Shown here: piece by piece, positions 9,882 to 19,216 of the stretch | Layout of the letters: the number at the start of each line of letters is the position of its first letter | Numbering within the stretch: position 1 is the first letter of the stretch | From: Mumia sp. ZJ1417 | GTDB lineage: Bacteria; Actinomycetota; Actinomycetes; Propionibacteriales; Nocardioidaceae | Length of the DNA stretch: 64,000 nt | NCBI RefSeq assembly: GCF_014127285.1 | Contig: NZ_CP059901.1 | Span: forward strand, 1,860,001 to 1,924,000 | Direction of reading: 5' to 3' | The notes under the pieces: generated by a model | What the model saw: only the letters and a program-made list of their open reading frames with translations | Told to the model about the DNA's origin: nothing | The model's database searches: none | Made by a program: the position numbers and the translations under genes

Positions 9882-10340
9882 GTGCGGCACGGGGTCCGCA
9901 TCGGCGTCGACGTGGGTGACGTCCGCATCGGCGTGAGCGCCAGCGATCCGTCGGGCATCCTCGCGACCCCGGTGGAGACCGTGGCGGCGGGCCCGGACTC
10001 GATCCGCGACATCCTGAGCATCGCGAATGATCGTCAAGCCTTCGAAATTGTGGTTGGCTTGCCACGGTCGCTCTCGGGGGGCATGGGGCCGGCGGCTCGC
10101 AAGGTGCGGGCGTACGCCGAGGAGCTGGCGGCAGCGTCCGCTCCTACCCCCGTCCGGCTCGTGGACGAGAGGATGTCGACCGTGACCGCACAGCAGAGCC
10201 TGCGTCAGGCCGGGCGCAAGGCCAAGCAGCAGCGCGCTGTGGTGGACCAGGCTGCCGCCGTCGTGATCCTTCAGTCGGCCCTCGATGTGGAGCGGACCAG
10301 CGGGCGGGTGCCCGGCGAACTGGTCGAGGCCGCTCGATGA
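9882..10340 (+). CDS. ruvX: Putative pre-16S rRNA nuclease / Holliday junction resolvase-like (YqgF)
   Basis: 152 residues from GTG 9882, one base after the alaS stop. The RNase H-like fold is recognisable: IGVDVGDVRIGVSASD with the first catalytic Asp, VVGLPRSLSGGMG, VRLVDERMSTVTAQ with the catalytic Glu, and VDQAAAVVILQ with the last Asp. In E. coli the protein trims the 5' end of 16S rRNA; a Holliday junction role was proposed earlier. The stop overlaps the mltG start as ATGA. Confidence 0.93.
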   Translation: MRHGVRIGVDVGDVRIGVSASDPSGILATPVETVAAGPDSIRDILSIANDRQAFEIVVGLPRSLSGGMGPAARKVRAYAEELAAASAPTPVRLVDERMSTVTAQQSLRQAGRKAKQQRAVVDQAAAVVILQSALDVERTSGRVPGELVEAAR

Positions 10341-11470
10341 GCGACATCGGACTCATGCCCGAGCGCGAACGCCGCCCCGCAGGTCACCGGGCGGCACGAC
10401 GCGCCAAGAAGAAGCGGCGTGGTCCGGGGTGCTTCCTCGTCCTGCTGCTGGTCGCCGTGGTGTGCGTCGTCGGCTACCTCGGCGCCTCCAAGCTCGTCGG
10501 GATCGCTGGCGACCTCCTCGGCGGGCCGGAAGACTACCCCGGGCCCGGCAGCGGAAGTGTCGTCATCGAGGTGAGCGAGGGCGACACGGTCGCCGCGATG
10601 GGGCGTGAGCTCAAGGCCAAAGACGTCGTCGCGAGCGTTGACGCGTTCCTCGACGCCGCCGCGGGTGCGCCCGAGATGAACCAGGTGCAGCCGGGCTTCT
10701 ACGAGCTGCGCAAGCAGATGCAGGCCTCGGCGGCCGTGCAGGCGCTCGTCGACCCGAAGAGCCGCGTCGACGCGTCGATCGGTGTCCCCGAGGGCGCACG
10801 TCTCGACCAGGTCGTCGGGCAGATCGTCAAGAAGACCGAGTTCACCAAGAAGGAGGTCAACGCCGCCCTGAAGGACCCTGAGCTGGGGCTCCCGGCGGCG
10901 GCCGACGGCAATGCCGAGGGCTACCTCTTCCCGGCGACGTACACCGTCGGGCCTGACGCGACGCCGCTCTCGCTGCTGCAGGAGATGGTGAGCAAGGCTG
11001 TCGCTCTCGAGACCGAGCTCGACATCGAGGCACGGGCGAAGGCGCTGGGCATCTCCGCGCACGACGCGATCGTCGTCGCGAGCATCGTGCAGGCCGAGGC
11101 CGGCACTGCGGACTACGACAAGGTCGCGCGGGTGATCTACAACCGTCTCGACGAGGGCATGGCGCTCCAGATGGACTCCACCATCCACTACGTCAGCGGC
11201 AAGGACGGCAGCGTCTGGACGAGTGCCGAGGCGCGGGAGATCGACTCGCCCTACAACACGTACAAGTACGCCGGTCTGCCTCCAGGCCCGATCGGCAACC
11301 CGGGCAACAAGGCGCTCGAGGCTGCTCTGAACCCTGCCGAGGGTTCGTGGCTCTACTTCACGCTCGTCGACGCCGAGTCGGGTGAGACGAAGTTCGCGGA
11401 GAGCTACTCAGAGCACCAGCAGAACGTGGAGGAGTTGCGCCAGAACTGCCGTGAGCAGGGGGGCTGCTGA
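10337..11470 (+). CDS. mltG: Endolytic murein transglycosylase (YceG family)
   Basis: 377 residues. A basic cytoplasmic tail precedes one membrane helix at about 32-50, and the rest is extracellular. The YceG catalytic domain shows EGYLFPATYTV, the catalytic Glu in IVQAEAG, then VARVIYNRLDEGMALQMDST and SPYNTYKYAGLPPGPIGNPG. MltG cleaves nascent glycan strands and is thought to end their polymerisation. It is coupled to ruvX by ATGA and to aroE by TGATG, the usual actinobacterial order. Confidence 0.96.
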   Translation: MSDIGLMPERERRPAGHRAARRAKKKRRGPGCFLVLLLVAVVCVVGYLGASKLVGIAGDLLGGPEDYPGPGSGSVVIEVSEGDTVAAMGRELKAKDVVASVDAFLDAAAGAPEMNQVQPGFYELRKQMQASAAVQALVDPKSRVDASIGVPEGARLDQVVGQIVKKTEFTKKEVNAALKDPELGLPAAADGNAEGYLFPATYTVGPDATPLSLLQEMVSKAVALETELDIEARAKALGISAHDAIVVASIVQAEAGTADYDKVARVIYNRLDEGMALQMDSTIHYVSGKDGSVWTSAEAREIDSPYNTYKYAGLPPGPIGNPGNKALEAALNPAEGSWLYFTLVDAESGETKFAESYSEHQQNVEELRQNCREQGGC

Positions 11471-12294
11471 TGCCGCGCTGCGCGGTGCTCGGCAGTCCGA
11501 TCGCACACTCGCTGTCGCCGGTCATGCACCGGACGGCGTACGAGGTGCTCGGGCTGCACGACTGGAGCTATGAGGCGTTCGACGTGGACGAGGACGGCAT
11601 CGGTACGTTCTTGGCGGGTCTGGACGAGCAGTGGCGCGGGTTGTCGCTCACGATGCCGCTCAAGCGTGCGGTGCTCCCGTACCTCGACACCGTCGAGGCC
11701 TCGGCGCGTGGGGTCGGCGGGGTCAACACCGTGATCGTCGACATCGAAGGTCGCCACGGGTTCAACACCGACGTGCCCGGGGGGATCGCCGCCCTGCGGG
11801 AGCGCGGGGTCGAGGCGGTCGAGGACGCGGTGGTGATCGGTGCCGGTGCGACGGCCGAGGCGATGATCGCGTCGTTGCGGCACCTCGGGCTGCGTCGCGC
11901 GACGTTGGCCGTACGAGACCTGGACCGTGGCATGGAGCTCGCGCGCCGCCTCGAGAAGGGGAGCGAGGACGCTGCTCCGGTCGCCGTCGAGGTGACCGGG
12001 ATCGGGCCCGATCTCCCACGGTCGACGCAGGTCGTGGTCTCGACGGTTCCGGCCGCTGCCATCGCTACGTACGCGCCGAGGCTCGCGACGAGGTGCGACG
12101 CGGTCTTCGACGTGATCTACGACCCGTGGCCGACGCCGCTGGCCCGCGCGGCGCAGGCGGAGGCGGTGCCGGTCGCGTCGGGGCTGGACCTGCTCGCCCA
12201 CCAGGCGGCGGCACAGGTACGGCTGATGACCGGGCGTGAGGTCAGCGCGTCGCTGCTGCGCGACGCAGCGCTCGGGGTGCTCGCGGGGCACTGA
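11470..12294 (+). CDS. aroE: Shikimate dehydrogenase
   Basis: 274 residues; ATG 11470 overlaps the mltG stop as TGATG. It reduces 3-dehydroshikimate to shikimate with NAD(P)H. The substrate site is intact: GSPIAHSLSPVMHRTAY at the start, Lys in LSLTMPLK, and Asp in GFNTDVPG. The nucleotide loop reads IGAGATAEA instead of the usual GAGGAGRA, which may lower NADPH preference. The remaining chorismate genes aroC, aroK and aroB lie 3 kb downstream, separated by two minus-strand genes and a prepilin peptidase. Confidence 0.95.
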   Translation: MPRCAVLGSPIAHSLSPVMHRTAYEVLGLHDWSYEAFDVDEDGIGTFLAGLDEQWRGLSLTMPLKRAVLPYLDTVEASARGVGGVNTVIVDIEGRHGFNTDVPGGIAALRERGVEAVEDAVVIGAGATAEAMIASLRHLGLRRATLAVRDLDRGMELARRLEKGSEDAAPVAVEVTGIGPDLPRSTQVVVSTVPAAAIATYAPRLATRCDAVFDVIYDPWPTPLARAAQAEAVPVASGLDLLAHQAAAQVRLMTGREVSASLLRDAALGVLAGH

Positions 12295-12310
12295 TCCACG
12301 GGGGACGCAG

Positions 12311-13687
12311 TCACGCGCAGCGCAGCTCCATCAACCGTCGCTCGACGACCGACTCGGGCGGTGGCCCTGTTGCCGCGGTAGTCCCTCCGAGATGCTCACG
12401 TCGTCGGTTGACGTAGACGTGGCCTGTCGGAGTGCGCCATCGGACCTCGGCCGCGAGCGTGGAGCCGTCCGGGGAGTGGGGATCGGCAGTGGTCACCGTC
12501 CAGCCGGGTGCCTCTTTGGCGAGGTTGTCGGGTCGGCACGTGCCCTGCGCGTTGAGCGGCGTGCTCAGACCTCCGCGTGCGTAGGGGGTCGCGTGGTCGA
12601 TGTCGCGCACTCGGCAGTCGCACCAGGGTCGCTGACACTGGCCGTCCACCGTGCGCACCAGCCGCCGCACGGCGGCGCTAAACCGTCGCGCCCGCGGGTC
12701 TGACCCGGCGAGGTGCTCGCCGCCCGGTGTGGTGAAGAAGCGGCGGACCCATGCGTCGTCCGACGTGGCGAGCCGACGGGCGAGCTCAGCGGGGATCGGG
12801 CCATAGCCCGCGAGCGTGGCGGGGGCGTTGTCGGCGGAGAAGAGCGCTTCAGGTCGCATGACGACGCCGATCTCCGCACGCACCTCGCTCATCCCGTCGG
12901 CACCGACCCCCGCGCCGGTAAAGGCCTCGATCGCCAGGTCCGCCATGAGCTGACGGATGGTGCGCGGGTCGCCGTCGGCTCGGCGCGCCGACGCCTGATC
13001 GTCGAGGCGTTGGAACGCGGACGTGACCTGCTCGGCAGGGCCATAGACGGTCAGCGACGCCATCGCGTCGAGCTCTGGCGAGAAGGTGACCGCCCGGTCG
13101 TCGCGTGCGCGGACCGTCCGTTCGTACGCGGCGTGCGGGTCGGTAGCGAGCACGAGGCGTCGTGCCTCCTTCGCGGCCCGTCGCGGCGAGAGCTCGATGA
13201 GCGCGGGCGCGAGCTCGGCGTCGATGCGACCCCGGTCGTCGACCGATGCGTAGGTGGTCTCGCGGCAGACAGCGCCCGCGACAGACTGCGAGATGGCGCC
13301 GTCACGGAGCAGGGCGTGCGTCTGCGGGTGCAGCTCAAGCGCATGAGCGAGGGCGTACGTCCGCTCGCCGGCGGGCGTGGACACCTGGCGGGCGAGCGCG
13401 ATCTCGGTGAACAGCGAGCGCGTGAGCATCGACTCTTCGACGTGCGTCATCACGCCTCGCCGCCGGACGTCGAGCGCGAGCACCGCGTCGGCCTGGACAC
13501 CCTGCGCGATGCGCACCACCTCTTCGCACATCGCGACGACGTCGATCTCGGCGGCACCCAGCTCTGCCTCGTGCGCGTCGTGCGCGAGGGCGCGGGAGCG
13601 CGCGGCGCCAACCGCGGCGAGCACCCGCTCCACCAGTGCGGTGGTCAGGCGCTCGGCGGTGTCACCCGTCGTGGCGTCTTCGAACAT
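12311..13687 (-). CDS. DUF222 / 13E12-type HNH endonuclease domain protein
   Basis: 458 residues from ATG 13687, with TAGCGT at 13700-13695 seven bases before it and no ribosome binding site (probably leaderless). The long helical N-terminal region fits DUF222. The C-terminal HNH nuclease module begins at about residue 350: paired cysteines in CQRPWCDCRV, the DIDHATPYARGG core (about 362-373), and NAQGTCRPDNLAK. These multicopy proteins are typical of Actinomycetota and were first noted as 13E12 repeats in mycobacteria; their role is unknown, with mobile-element or DNA-processing links suspected. It is convergent with aroE, leaving 16 bp between the stops. Confidence 0.9.
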   Translation of the reverse strand: MFEDATTGDTAERLTTALVERVLAAVGAARSRALAHDAHEAELGAAEIDVVAMCEEVVRIAQGVQADAVLALDVRRRGVMTHVEESMLTRSLFTEIALARQVSTPAGERTYALAHALELHPQTHALLRDGAISQSVAGAVCRETTYASVDDRGRIDAELAPALIELSPRRAAKEARRLVLATDPHAAYERTVRARDDRAVTFSPELDAMASLTVYGPAEQVTSAFQRLDDQASARRADGDPRTIRQLMADLAIEAFTGAGVGADGMSEVRAEIGVVMRPEALFSADNAPATLAGYGPIPAELARRLATSDDAWVRRFFTTPGGEHLAGSDPRARRFSAAVRRLVRTVDGQCQRPWCDCRVRDIDHATPYARGGLSTPLNAQGTCRPDNLAKEAPGWTVTTADPHSPDGSTLAAEVRWRTPTGHVYVNRRREHLGGTTAATGPPPESVVERRLMELRCA

Positions 13688-13766
13688 GTGTGTGACGCTA
13701 TCGCGTCCCGCGGGCTGGGATGCCGTCTCTCCACAGGGGCAGCGAGGCCGATGACCTGTGGACGAG

Positions 13767-14348
13767 TCAACGTGCCGTCGGCCACGGGTCGACCCTCAGA
13801 CGCGGCCATTCGCGCTGCCACCGCGCCGCCTTCGCCTCGTACACGTCGCGTGGGGCGAGGACCGGGTTGGGCCGCAGCACCATGTCGAAGACATCGTCCA
13901 ACCCATGCGGGGCGTAGACGTCCCAGTCGCCCTCGTCGTTCGCTCGCACTCCGACGCAGCACGTGGTAGCGGCGAAGTGGTCGATCGCGTCCTCGGTCGC
14001 CGTGAACGGCTCGCAGGCAACACCGAACTTTTTCTCGTACCAGAGGTGCACCCTCGCCTCGTTGCGCACCTCGACGCTCGCGGCGAGGTCGACGAACGCC
14101 TCGCTCGCCCGCCCGATGACGACGTCCTCGGCCTCCCACGACCGATCGGGGTCGAAGAAGAAGACGTCGTAGTCCCTGATGCCCGCCTCGGGCGGCCGTC
14201 CGCACACGACGTTCCACACGGTCTGGAACACCGCGCCCCCGGTCACATAGCAGTCCGGCAGCCCGAGTGCGGCCGCTCGCTCGACGACCGTAACCAAGGA
14301 CGGGTTGCACGAGAGCGTGCGGCGCAGCCGCTCGGCGTCTGTAGACAT
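13767..14348 (-). CDS. Nucleotidyltransferase-like protein (NTP_transf_6 / DUF925 type)
   Basis: 193 residues from ATG 14348. It has the Pol-beta-like start CYVTGGAVFQTVWN, the paired acidic residues in IRDYDVFFFD, and downstream FAATTCCVGVRAND and YAPHGLDDVFDMVLRPNP, which matches the small bacterial family PF06042. Its substrate is unknown. It is on the minus strand 79 bp upstream of the HNH gene and divergent from the prepilin peptidase gene. No promoter is obvious before it. Confidence 0.82.
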   Translation of the reverse strand: MSTDAERLRRTLSCNPSLVTVVERAAALGLPDCYVTGGAVFQTVWNVVCGRPPEAGIRDYDVFFFDPDRSWEAEDVVIGRASEAFVDLAASVEVRNEARVHLWYEKKFGVACEPFTATEDAIDHFAATTCCVGVRANDEGDWDVYAPHGLDDVFDMVLRPNPVLAPRDVYEAKAARWQREWPRLRVDPWPTAR

Positions 14349-14416
14349 GACGCGATCGTGGCAGACCCTGGGGACGGTTCCCGCGGGCCGGCGTGCAGCC
14401 CGGCTATCGTTCCTGC

Positions 14417-15187
14417 GTGCCCGAAGCCGCGCTCGCCGCCCTCCTCGCTGCCGTCGTCGCGGCGCTCGGCGGTCTGCTCGCGCCTCGCGTCATCGCCCGG
14501 CTCCCCGAGCCCGACCCGGCCCCCGACGGGCCGGGGGGAGTGGTGACCGACGGCGAGGCGGGTCACGGCGTCCCGGTGCCCGTGCCCGCCGAGGCACCGC
14601 GACCACCGAAGGTCCCGTACGCCGACCTCGCCGCCCGTCCCGGCCTCGGCGCGCGACTCGCGCTCATCTCCGCCGTCCTTGCGGGCGCGCTCGGCTGGCA
14701 GCTCGGCCTCGACCCGGCGCTGCCGCTGTGGGTGGGCTTCGTCGTCCTGGGCGTGACCCTGTCGTACGTCGACTGGCACACCCGGCTGCTGCCGAAGCGG
14801 CTCGTCCTCCCCGCCTACCCGGTCGCCGTCCTTCTGGCCCTCCTCGCCGCGGGTCTGGCCGGCGACACCGCGGTGCTCGTGCGGGCGGCGGCAGGCTGGG
14901 CGATCGTCTCGACGCTGTATGTCCTCCTGTGGCTGATCGCGCCGCGTGGCATCGGCTATGGCGACGTCCGGCTGTCCGGTCTGCTCGGCATCGCCCTCGG
15001 CGTCCTCGGCTGGGCCGAGCTCCTCGTCGGCACGTACGCGACGTTCGTCGTCGGCGCCGTCGGTGGCCTCGCGCTCGGCGCTCTCGGCCTCGTCGACCGC
15101 AAGGCGTTCCCGTTCGGTCCGTTCATGGCGCTGGGCGCCTGGTCCGGTGCGATGCTCGGCCCGGCCCTCGCGGGTTGGTGGGCCTGA
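14417..15187 (+). CDS. Prepilin peptidase (A24 family)
   Basis: 256 residues from GTG 14417, six bases after TATCGT (14405-14410), so probably leaderless. It is an integral membrane protein with several helices. The two catalytic aspartates of A24 aspartyl proteases appear in TLSYVDWHTRLLPKRLVLP and in GIGYGDVRLSGLLG. The N-terminal cysteine-rich methyltransferase part of classical PilD is absent, as is common in Actinomycetota. It would cleave type IV pilin-like or Tad pilin leaders at the cytoplasmic face. No pilus genes are nearby; it is often found beside aroC in this group. Confidence 0.92.
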   Translation: MPEAALAALLAAVVAALGGLLAPRVIARLPEPDPAPDGPGGVVTDGEAGHGVPVPVPAEAPRPPKVPYADLAARPGLGARLALISAVLAGALGWQLGLDPALPLWVGFVVLGVTLSYVDWHTRLLPKRLVLPAYPVAVLLALLAAGLAGDTAVLVRAAAGWAIVSTLYVLLWLIAPRGIGYGDVRLSGLLGIALGVLGWAELLVGTYATFVVGAVGGLALGALGLVDRKAFPFGPFMALGAWSGAMLGPALAGWWA

Positions 15188-15247
15188 CCCGATCCGCGCT
15201 GCGAGACCGTGACGGAGCGTCGCGGCACGCATGACAGACTTGCCCCC

Positions 15248-16426
15248 ATGCTTCGTTGGTTGACGGCTGGGGAGTCCCACGGCCCCGCACTGGTCGCTGT
15301 CGTGGAGGGGATGCCCGCGGGCGTCGCCGTATCGAGCGCGACGATCTCGGACGCGTTGGCGCGCCGCCGGCTGGGATACGGACGCGGGGCGCGGATGAAC
15401 TTCGAGGCCGACGAGCTCGAGATCGTCGGCGGCATCCGTCACGGGCTCACCCTCGGCAGCCCGATCGCCCTGCGTATCGGCAACAGCGAGTGGCCCAAGT
15501 GGGACAAGGTGATGTCCGCCGACCCCGTCGACGCCGACGAGCTGCAGGGCATCGCCCGCAACGCGCCGCTGACACGACCGCGACCCGGCCACGCCGACCT
15601 GGTCGGCATGCAGAAGTACGGCTTCGACGAGGCCCGCCCGATCCTCGAGCGCGCCAGCGCCCGCGAGACCGCTGCGCGCGTGGCGCTCGGCTCGGTCGCC
15701 ACTGCCTTCCTGGAGCAGGCCTGCGGTGCGAGCATCGTCAGCCATGTCGTCGAGTTCGGCTCCGTCAAGGCGCCCGCTGGCCTCGTCCCGTCCGCCGCCG
15801 ACGTCGAGCGCCTCGACGCCGACCCGGTCCGTACGCTCGACCCCGCCACTTCCGCGGCGATGGTCGCCGAGGTGGATGCCGCCCGCAAGGACGGCGACAC
15901 GCTCGGCGGTGTCGTCGAGGTCGTCGTCCACGGCCTCCCGCCGGGCCTGGGCAGCCACGTCCACTGGGACCGCCGCCTCGACGCCAGGCTCGCGTCCGCA
16001 CTCATGGGCATCCAGGCGATCAAGGGCGTCGAGCTCGGCGACGGGTTCGACCTCGCCCGTACGCGCGGCTCGCTCGCGCACGACGAGATCGTGAGCACCG
16101 ACGACGGCATCCGCCGCACCTCCGGCCGTTCCGGCGGCACCGAGGGCGGCATGTCGACCGGTGAGGTGCTGCGCGTCCGCGCCGCGATGAAGCCGATCGC
16201 GACCGTTCCTCGCGCGCTGCGCACCGTCGACGTCCGTACGGGCGCCCCGGCGCAGGCGCACCACCAGCGCTCCGACGTCGCTGCCGTGCCGGCCGCAGGG
16301 ATCGTCGCCGAGGCGATGGTCGCCCTCACCCTCGCCGACGTGATGCTCGAGAAGTTCGGTGGCGACTCGGTCACCGAGACCGCCCGCAACGTGGCCTCGT
16401 ACCTCTCGGCCCTGGCTCCCGCGTGA
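15248..16426 (+). CDS. aroC: Chorismate synthase
   Basis: 392 residues from ATG 15248. It converts EPSP to chorismate using reduced FMN. Signatures are intact: [21 protein letters not shown] at the start, [44 protein letters not shown] and [15 protein letters not shown]. An imperfect -10 box CAGACT (15235-15240) lies seven bases before the start. The stop overlaps the aroK start as GTGA, so aroC and aroK are coupled. Confidence 0.98.
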   Translation: MLRWLTAGESHGPALVAVVEGMPAGVAVSSATISDALARRRLGYGRGARMNFEADELEIVGGIRHGLTLGSPIALRIGNSEWPKWDKVMSADPVDADELQGIARNAPLTRPRPGHADLVGMQKYGFDEARPILERASARETAARVALGSVATAFLEQACGASIVSHVVEFGSVKAPAGLVPSAADVERLDADPVRTLDPATSAAMVAEVDAARKDGDTLGGVVEVVVHGLPPGLGSHVHWDRRLDARLASALMGIQAIKGVELGDGFDLARTRGSLAHDEIVSTDDGIRRTSGRSGGTEGGMSTGEVLRVRAAMKPIATVPRALRTVDVRTGAPAQAHHQRSDVAAVPAAGIVAEAMVALTLADVMLEKFGGDSVTETARNVASYLSALAPA

Positions 16427-16935
16427 GCCCCCAGGACCGCCCGGTCGTCGTCCTCGTCGGCCCTCCAGGCGCCGGCAAGTCCACCGTCGCCGCTGTGCTG
16501 TCGGAGGCGCTCGGCGTGCCGGTGCGCGACACCGACACCGACGTCGAGGCGCTGACCGGCCGGACGATCGCCGACGTGTTCGTCACCGACGGCGAGGAGC
16601 GGTTCCGCGCGATCGAGGCGCAGGCCGTACGCGACGCGCTCGCCGAGCACCGTGGCGTCCTCGCACTGGGTGGTGGCGCGGTCGTTCGCGAGGAGACCAG
16701 GCGCGCCCTCGACGGCCACGTCGTCGTGTTCCTCGACGTCGGGCTGGCCGATGCGGCGGCACGCGTCGGCCTCGGCTCGACCCGCCCCCTGCTCCTGGGG
16801 AACGTACGCTCGCAGATGAAGACCCTGCTCGACGCGCGCCGGCCCGTGTACGAGTCCGTCGCGACGCACGTCGTCGGCACCGACGGACGCACTCCCGAGG
16901 ACGTCGCCGAGGAGATCTTGGCCCTGCTCGCCTGA
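16423..16935 (+). CDS. aroK: Shikimate kinase
   Basis: 170 residues from GTG 16423, overlapping the aroC stop. It phosphorylates shikimate at the 3-hydroxyl with ATP. Visible are the P-loop GPPGAGKST, the shikimate-binding [18 protein letters not shown], the GGGAVVRE loop, and the lid arginine region GSTRPLL. Length is normal. It sits between aroC and aroB, 38 bp before aroB. Confidence 0.96.
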   Translation: MSPQDRPVVVLVGPPGAGKSTVAAVLSEALGVPVRDTDTDVEALTGRTIADVFVTDGEERFRAIEAQAVRDALAEHRGVLALGGGAVVREETRRALDGHVVVFLDVGLADAAARVGLGSTRPLLLGNVRSQMKTLLDARRPVYESVATHVVGTDGRTPEDVAEEILALLA

Positions 16936-16973
16936 GCAGCGACCGACCGCACGCACGACCGAGGAGACCGCCC

Positions 16974-18068
16974 GTGGCCGAACACACCCGCATCCACATC
17001 GCCACCGACGCCCCGTACGACGTCGTGGTCGGCACCGGCCTCAGCGCCGAGCTTCCTGGGCTGCTGCCCGAGGGGGCCGAGCGGGTCGCCGTCATCCACC
17101 CGGCCTCGATGCGTGGGCTAGGCGAGGCCATCCGTGCCTCGCTGGCAGCCACCGGGCGTGCGGGGCACGCGATCGAGATCCCCGACGGCGAGGCCGCCAA
17201 GACGAGCGACGTCGCCGCGTTCTGCTGGTCGGTGCTCGGCCGCGCGGGCTTCACGCGCTCCGACGCCATCGTCGGTGTCGGAGGGGGAGCGGCGACCGAT
17301 CTCGCTGGTTTCGTTGCCGCCACGTGGCTGCGCGGCGTCCAGCACGTGCTGATCCCAACCACCGTGCTCGGCATGGTCGACGCGGCGGTCGGCGGCAAGA
17401 CCGCCATCGACACGCCGGAGGGCAAGAACCTCGTCGGTGCCTTCCACGAGCCCGTCGGCGTGCTCTGCGACCTCGCGCTGCTCACGACGCTGCCGCTCAA
17501 CGAGGTCCGCTCCGGGCTCGCCGAGGTCATCAAGTGCGGGTTCATCGCAGACCCGGTCATCTTGGACCGCGTCGAGGCAGACCCCGCCGGGGTGCTCGAC
17601 GTCCGTAGCGATGTCCTGCGCGAGGTCATCGAGCGCGGCATCCAGGTCAAGGCCGGGGTCGTGGCACGTGATCTCAACGAGACCGGCGCCGACGGCACGG
17701 TCGGGCGCGAGGCGCTCAACTACGGCCACACGCTCGGGCACGCGATCGAGCGGTACGAGGCGTACGCGCTGCGTCACGGCGCGGCCGTCGCGATCGGCAT
17801 GGTCTATGCCGCCGAGCTGTCGCGCCTCGACGGCCGGATTGACGCCACGCTCGTGCAGCGGCACCGCGACGTGCTCGGCTCGGTCGGTCTTCCGACCGGA
17901 TACCGGCCGGGCGTGTGGGACGAGCTGGTGGCCGGCATGCGGCTCGACAAGAAGTCGCGTGGGTCGCAGCTGCGGTTCGTCGTGCTCGACGCGCTCGCGG
18001 AGCCGACGATCTTCCCCGGGCCCGACCCGGCGCTGCTCACCGCCGCGTACGCGGAGATCTCGCGGTAG
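16974..18068 (+). CDS. aroB: 3-dehydroquinate synthase
   Basis: 364 residues from GTG 16974, with GAGGAG at 16961-16966. It makes 3-dehydroquinate from DAHP, using NAD and a metal ion. Visible motifs: GVGGGAATDLAGFVAATWLRG, IPTTVLGMVDAAVGGKTAID, GLAEVIKCGF, REALNYGHTLGHAIE with metal-binding His, and MRLDKKSRG. The stop lies at the left end of a short dispersed repeat (18068-18107). Confidence 0.97.
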   Translation: MAEHTRIHIATDAPYDVVVGTGLSAELPGLLPEGAERVAVIHPASMRGLGEAIRASLAATGRAGHAIEIPDGEAAKTSDVAAFCWSVLGRAGFTRSDAIVGVGGGAATDLAGFVAATWLRGVQHVLIPTTVLGMVDAAVGGKTAIDTPEGKNLVGAFHEPVGVLCDLALLTTLPLNEVRSGLAEVIKCGFIADPVILDRVEADPAGVLDVRSDVLREVIERGIQVKAGVVARDLNETGADGTVGREALNYGHTLGHAIERYEAYALRHGAAVAIGMVYAAELSRLDGRIDATLVQRHRDVLGSVGLPTGYRPGVWDELVAGMRLDKKSRGSQLRFVVLDALAEPTIFPGPDPALLTAAYAEISR

Positions 18069-18107
18069 GTCTCGACACGGCGCTCGTTCCTCGCGCCTGC
18101 TCGCACC
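18068..18107. repeat. Short imperfect palindromic intergenic repeat
   Basis: Begins GGTCTCGACACGGCGCTCG and ends at CTCGCACC. It contains a small hairpin (GGCGC 18079-18083 with GCGCC 18093-18097) inside looser outer complementarity. Sequences of this kind (GGTCTCGACA..GCGCTCG..GCGCC..TCG.ACC) recur between genes of related Actinomycetota as far as I remember. It could end aroB transcription. Only this copy was seen in the window. Confidence 0.45.
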
Positions 18108-18139
18108 GGCGGAGGGGGACCGCCACGTACGCTGGCGGC

Positions 18140-19216
18140 ATGCCTTCCGAGCACCTCTCACGCCGCGAGCGGCTGGCCGCGATCCTGCGCGAGCGGGGTC
18201 TCGCGGCGGCGGTCGTCACCGATCTCGTCAACGTCCGCTACCTCACCGGGTTCACTGGTTCCAACGGCGCCGTACGCGTCGGTGAGGACGGCTCGGCGGT
18301 CTTCGTGACCGACGGGCGGTACGGCGACCAGGCGGCCGAGGAGGCCCCGGACGTCGAGGTGGTCGTCGACCGCGACCTGCTCGGTGCGCTCGCCTCCGGC
18401 ACCGGAGGCGCCCAGCGGATCGGCGTCGAGACCCACGCCCTCACTGTCGACGACTACGACCGTGCGCGCGAGGCGTTCGACGGCGTCGAGCTGGTCTCGC
18501 TCGGCGCCGCCGTCGAGCAGCTGCGCGTCGTCAAGGACGACGGCGAGCTCGATGCCCTGCGGCGCGCGTGCGACATCTCCGTCCAGGCGCTCGCCGAGGT
18601 GCTCGCCGGACCGCTGCTCGGCCGTACCGAGCGCGAGATCGCCCGTGACCTCGAGTGGACGATGTACGGCAAGGGTGCCGAGGCGATCGCGTTCGAGACG
18701 ATCGTCGCCTCCGGCCCGAACACCGCGATCCCGCACCATGACCCGACCGACCGCCCCGTCGGGCGTGACGAGCTGCTCAAGATCGACTTCGGCGCCCGCG
18801 TCGACGGCTATCACGCCGACTGCACCCGTACGGTCGTGGTCGGCAAGGCCGATGCCTGGCAGCGTGAGGTGTACGAGGTCGTCCGGACGGCTCAGCAGGC
18901 CGGTGTCGACGCGTGCGTCGAGGGCGCGATCTGCGCGGACGTCGACGCGCTCGTCCGCCAGGTCCTCGCCGACGCCGGGTGGCTCGAGGCGTTCACGACC
19001 GGCCTCGGTCACGGGGTCGGACTGCGGATCCACGAGGACCCGTTCCTGAGTGCGAGGGCGCCCGCTAGACTGGAACGTCGCACAGCCCTGACGATGGAGC
19101 CTGGCATCTACGTGGCCGGTCTCGGTGGCGTGCGCATCGAAGACACCCTCGTCGTGACCGATGGCGCTCCCGAGCTGCTCACGGTCGCGACCAAAGACCT
19201 CCTGGAGCTCGCCTGA
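18140..19216 (+). CDS. pepQ: M24 family metallopeptidase (Xaa-Pro aminopeptidase/dipeptidase type)
   Basis: 358 residues from ATG 18140, six bases after TACGCT (18128-18133). It has an N-terminal creatinase-like domain ([18 protein letters not shown]) and a C-terminal pita-bread domain with the metal ligands: Asp residues in [18 protein letters not shown], His in [12 protein letters not shown], and Glu in TMEPGIYV and VRIEDTL. It probably cleaves the bond next to proline in small peptides. The gene lies in the usual aroB-pepQ-efp-nusB order, and its stop overlaps efp as TGATG. Whether it is an aminopeptidase or dipeptidase cannot be decided here. Confidence 0.93.
   Translation: MPSEHLSRRERLAAILRERGLAAAVVTDLVNVRYLTGFTGSNGAVRVGEDGSAVFVTDGRYGDQAAEEAPDVEVVVDRDLLGALASGTGGAQRIGVETHALTVDDYDRAREAFDGVELVSLGAAVEQLRVVKDDGELDALRRACDISVQALAEVLAGPLLGRTEREIARDLEWTMYGKGAEAIAFETIVASGPNTAIPHHDPTDRPVGRDELLKIDFGARVDGYHADCTRTVVVGKADAWQREVYEVVRTAQQAGVDACVEGAICADVDALVRQVLADAGWLEAFTTGLGHGVGLRIHEDPFLSARAPARLERRTALTMEPGIYVAGLGGVRIEDTLVVTDGAPELLTVATKDLLELA

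Noticed and set aside
13730-13762. Inverted repeat TCCACAGG / CCTGTGGA containing DnaA-box-like TCGTCCACA on one arm.
   Set aside because: Only 8-bp arms with a 17-base loop and two imperfect boxes; no cluster of boxes, AT-rich region or replication genes nearby, so an origin or DnaA site is not supported.
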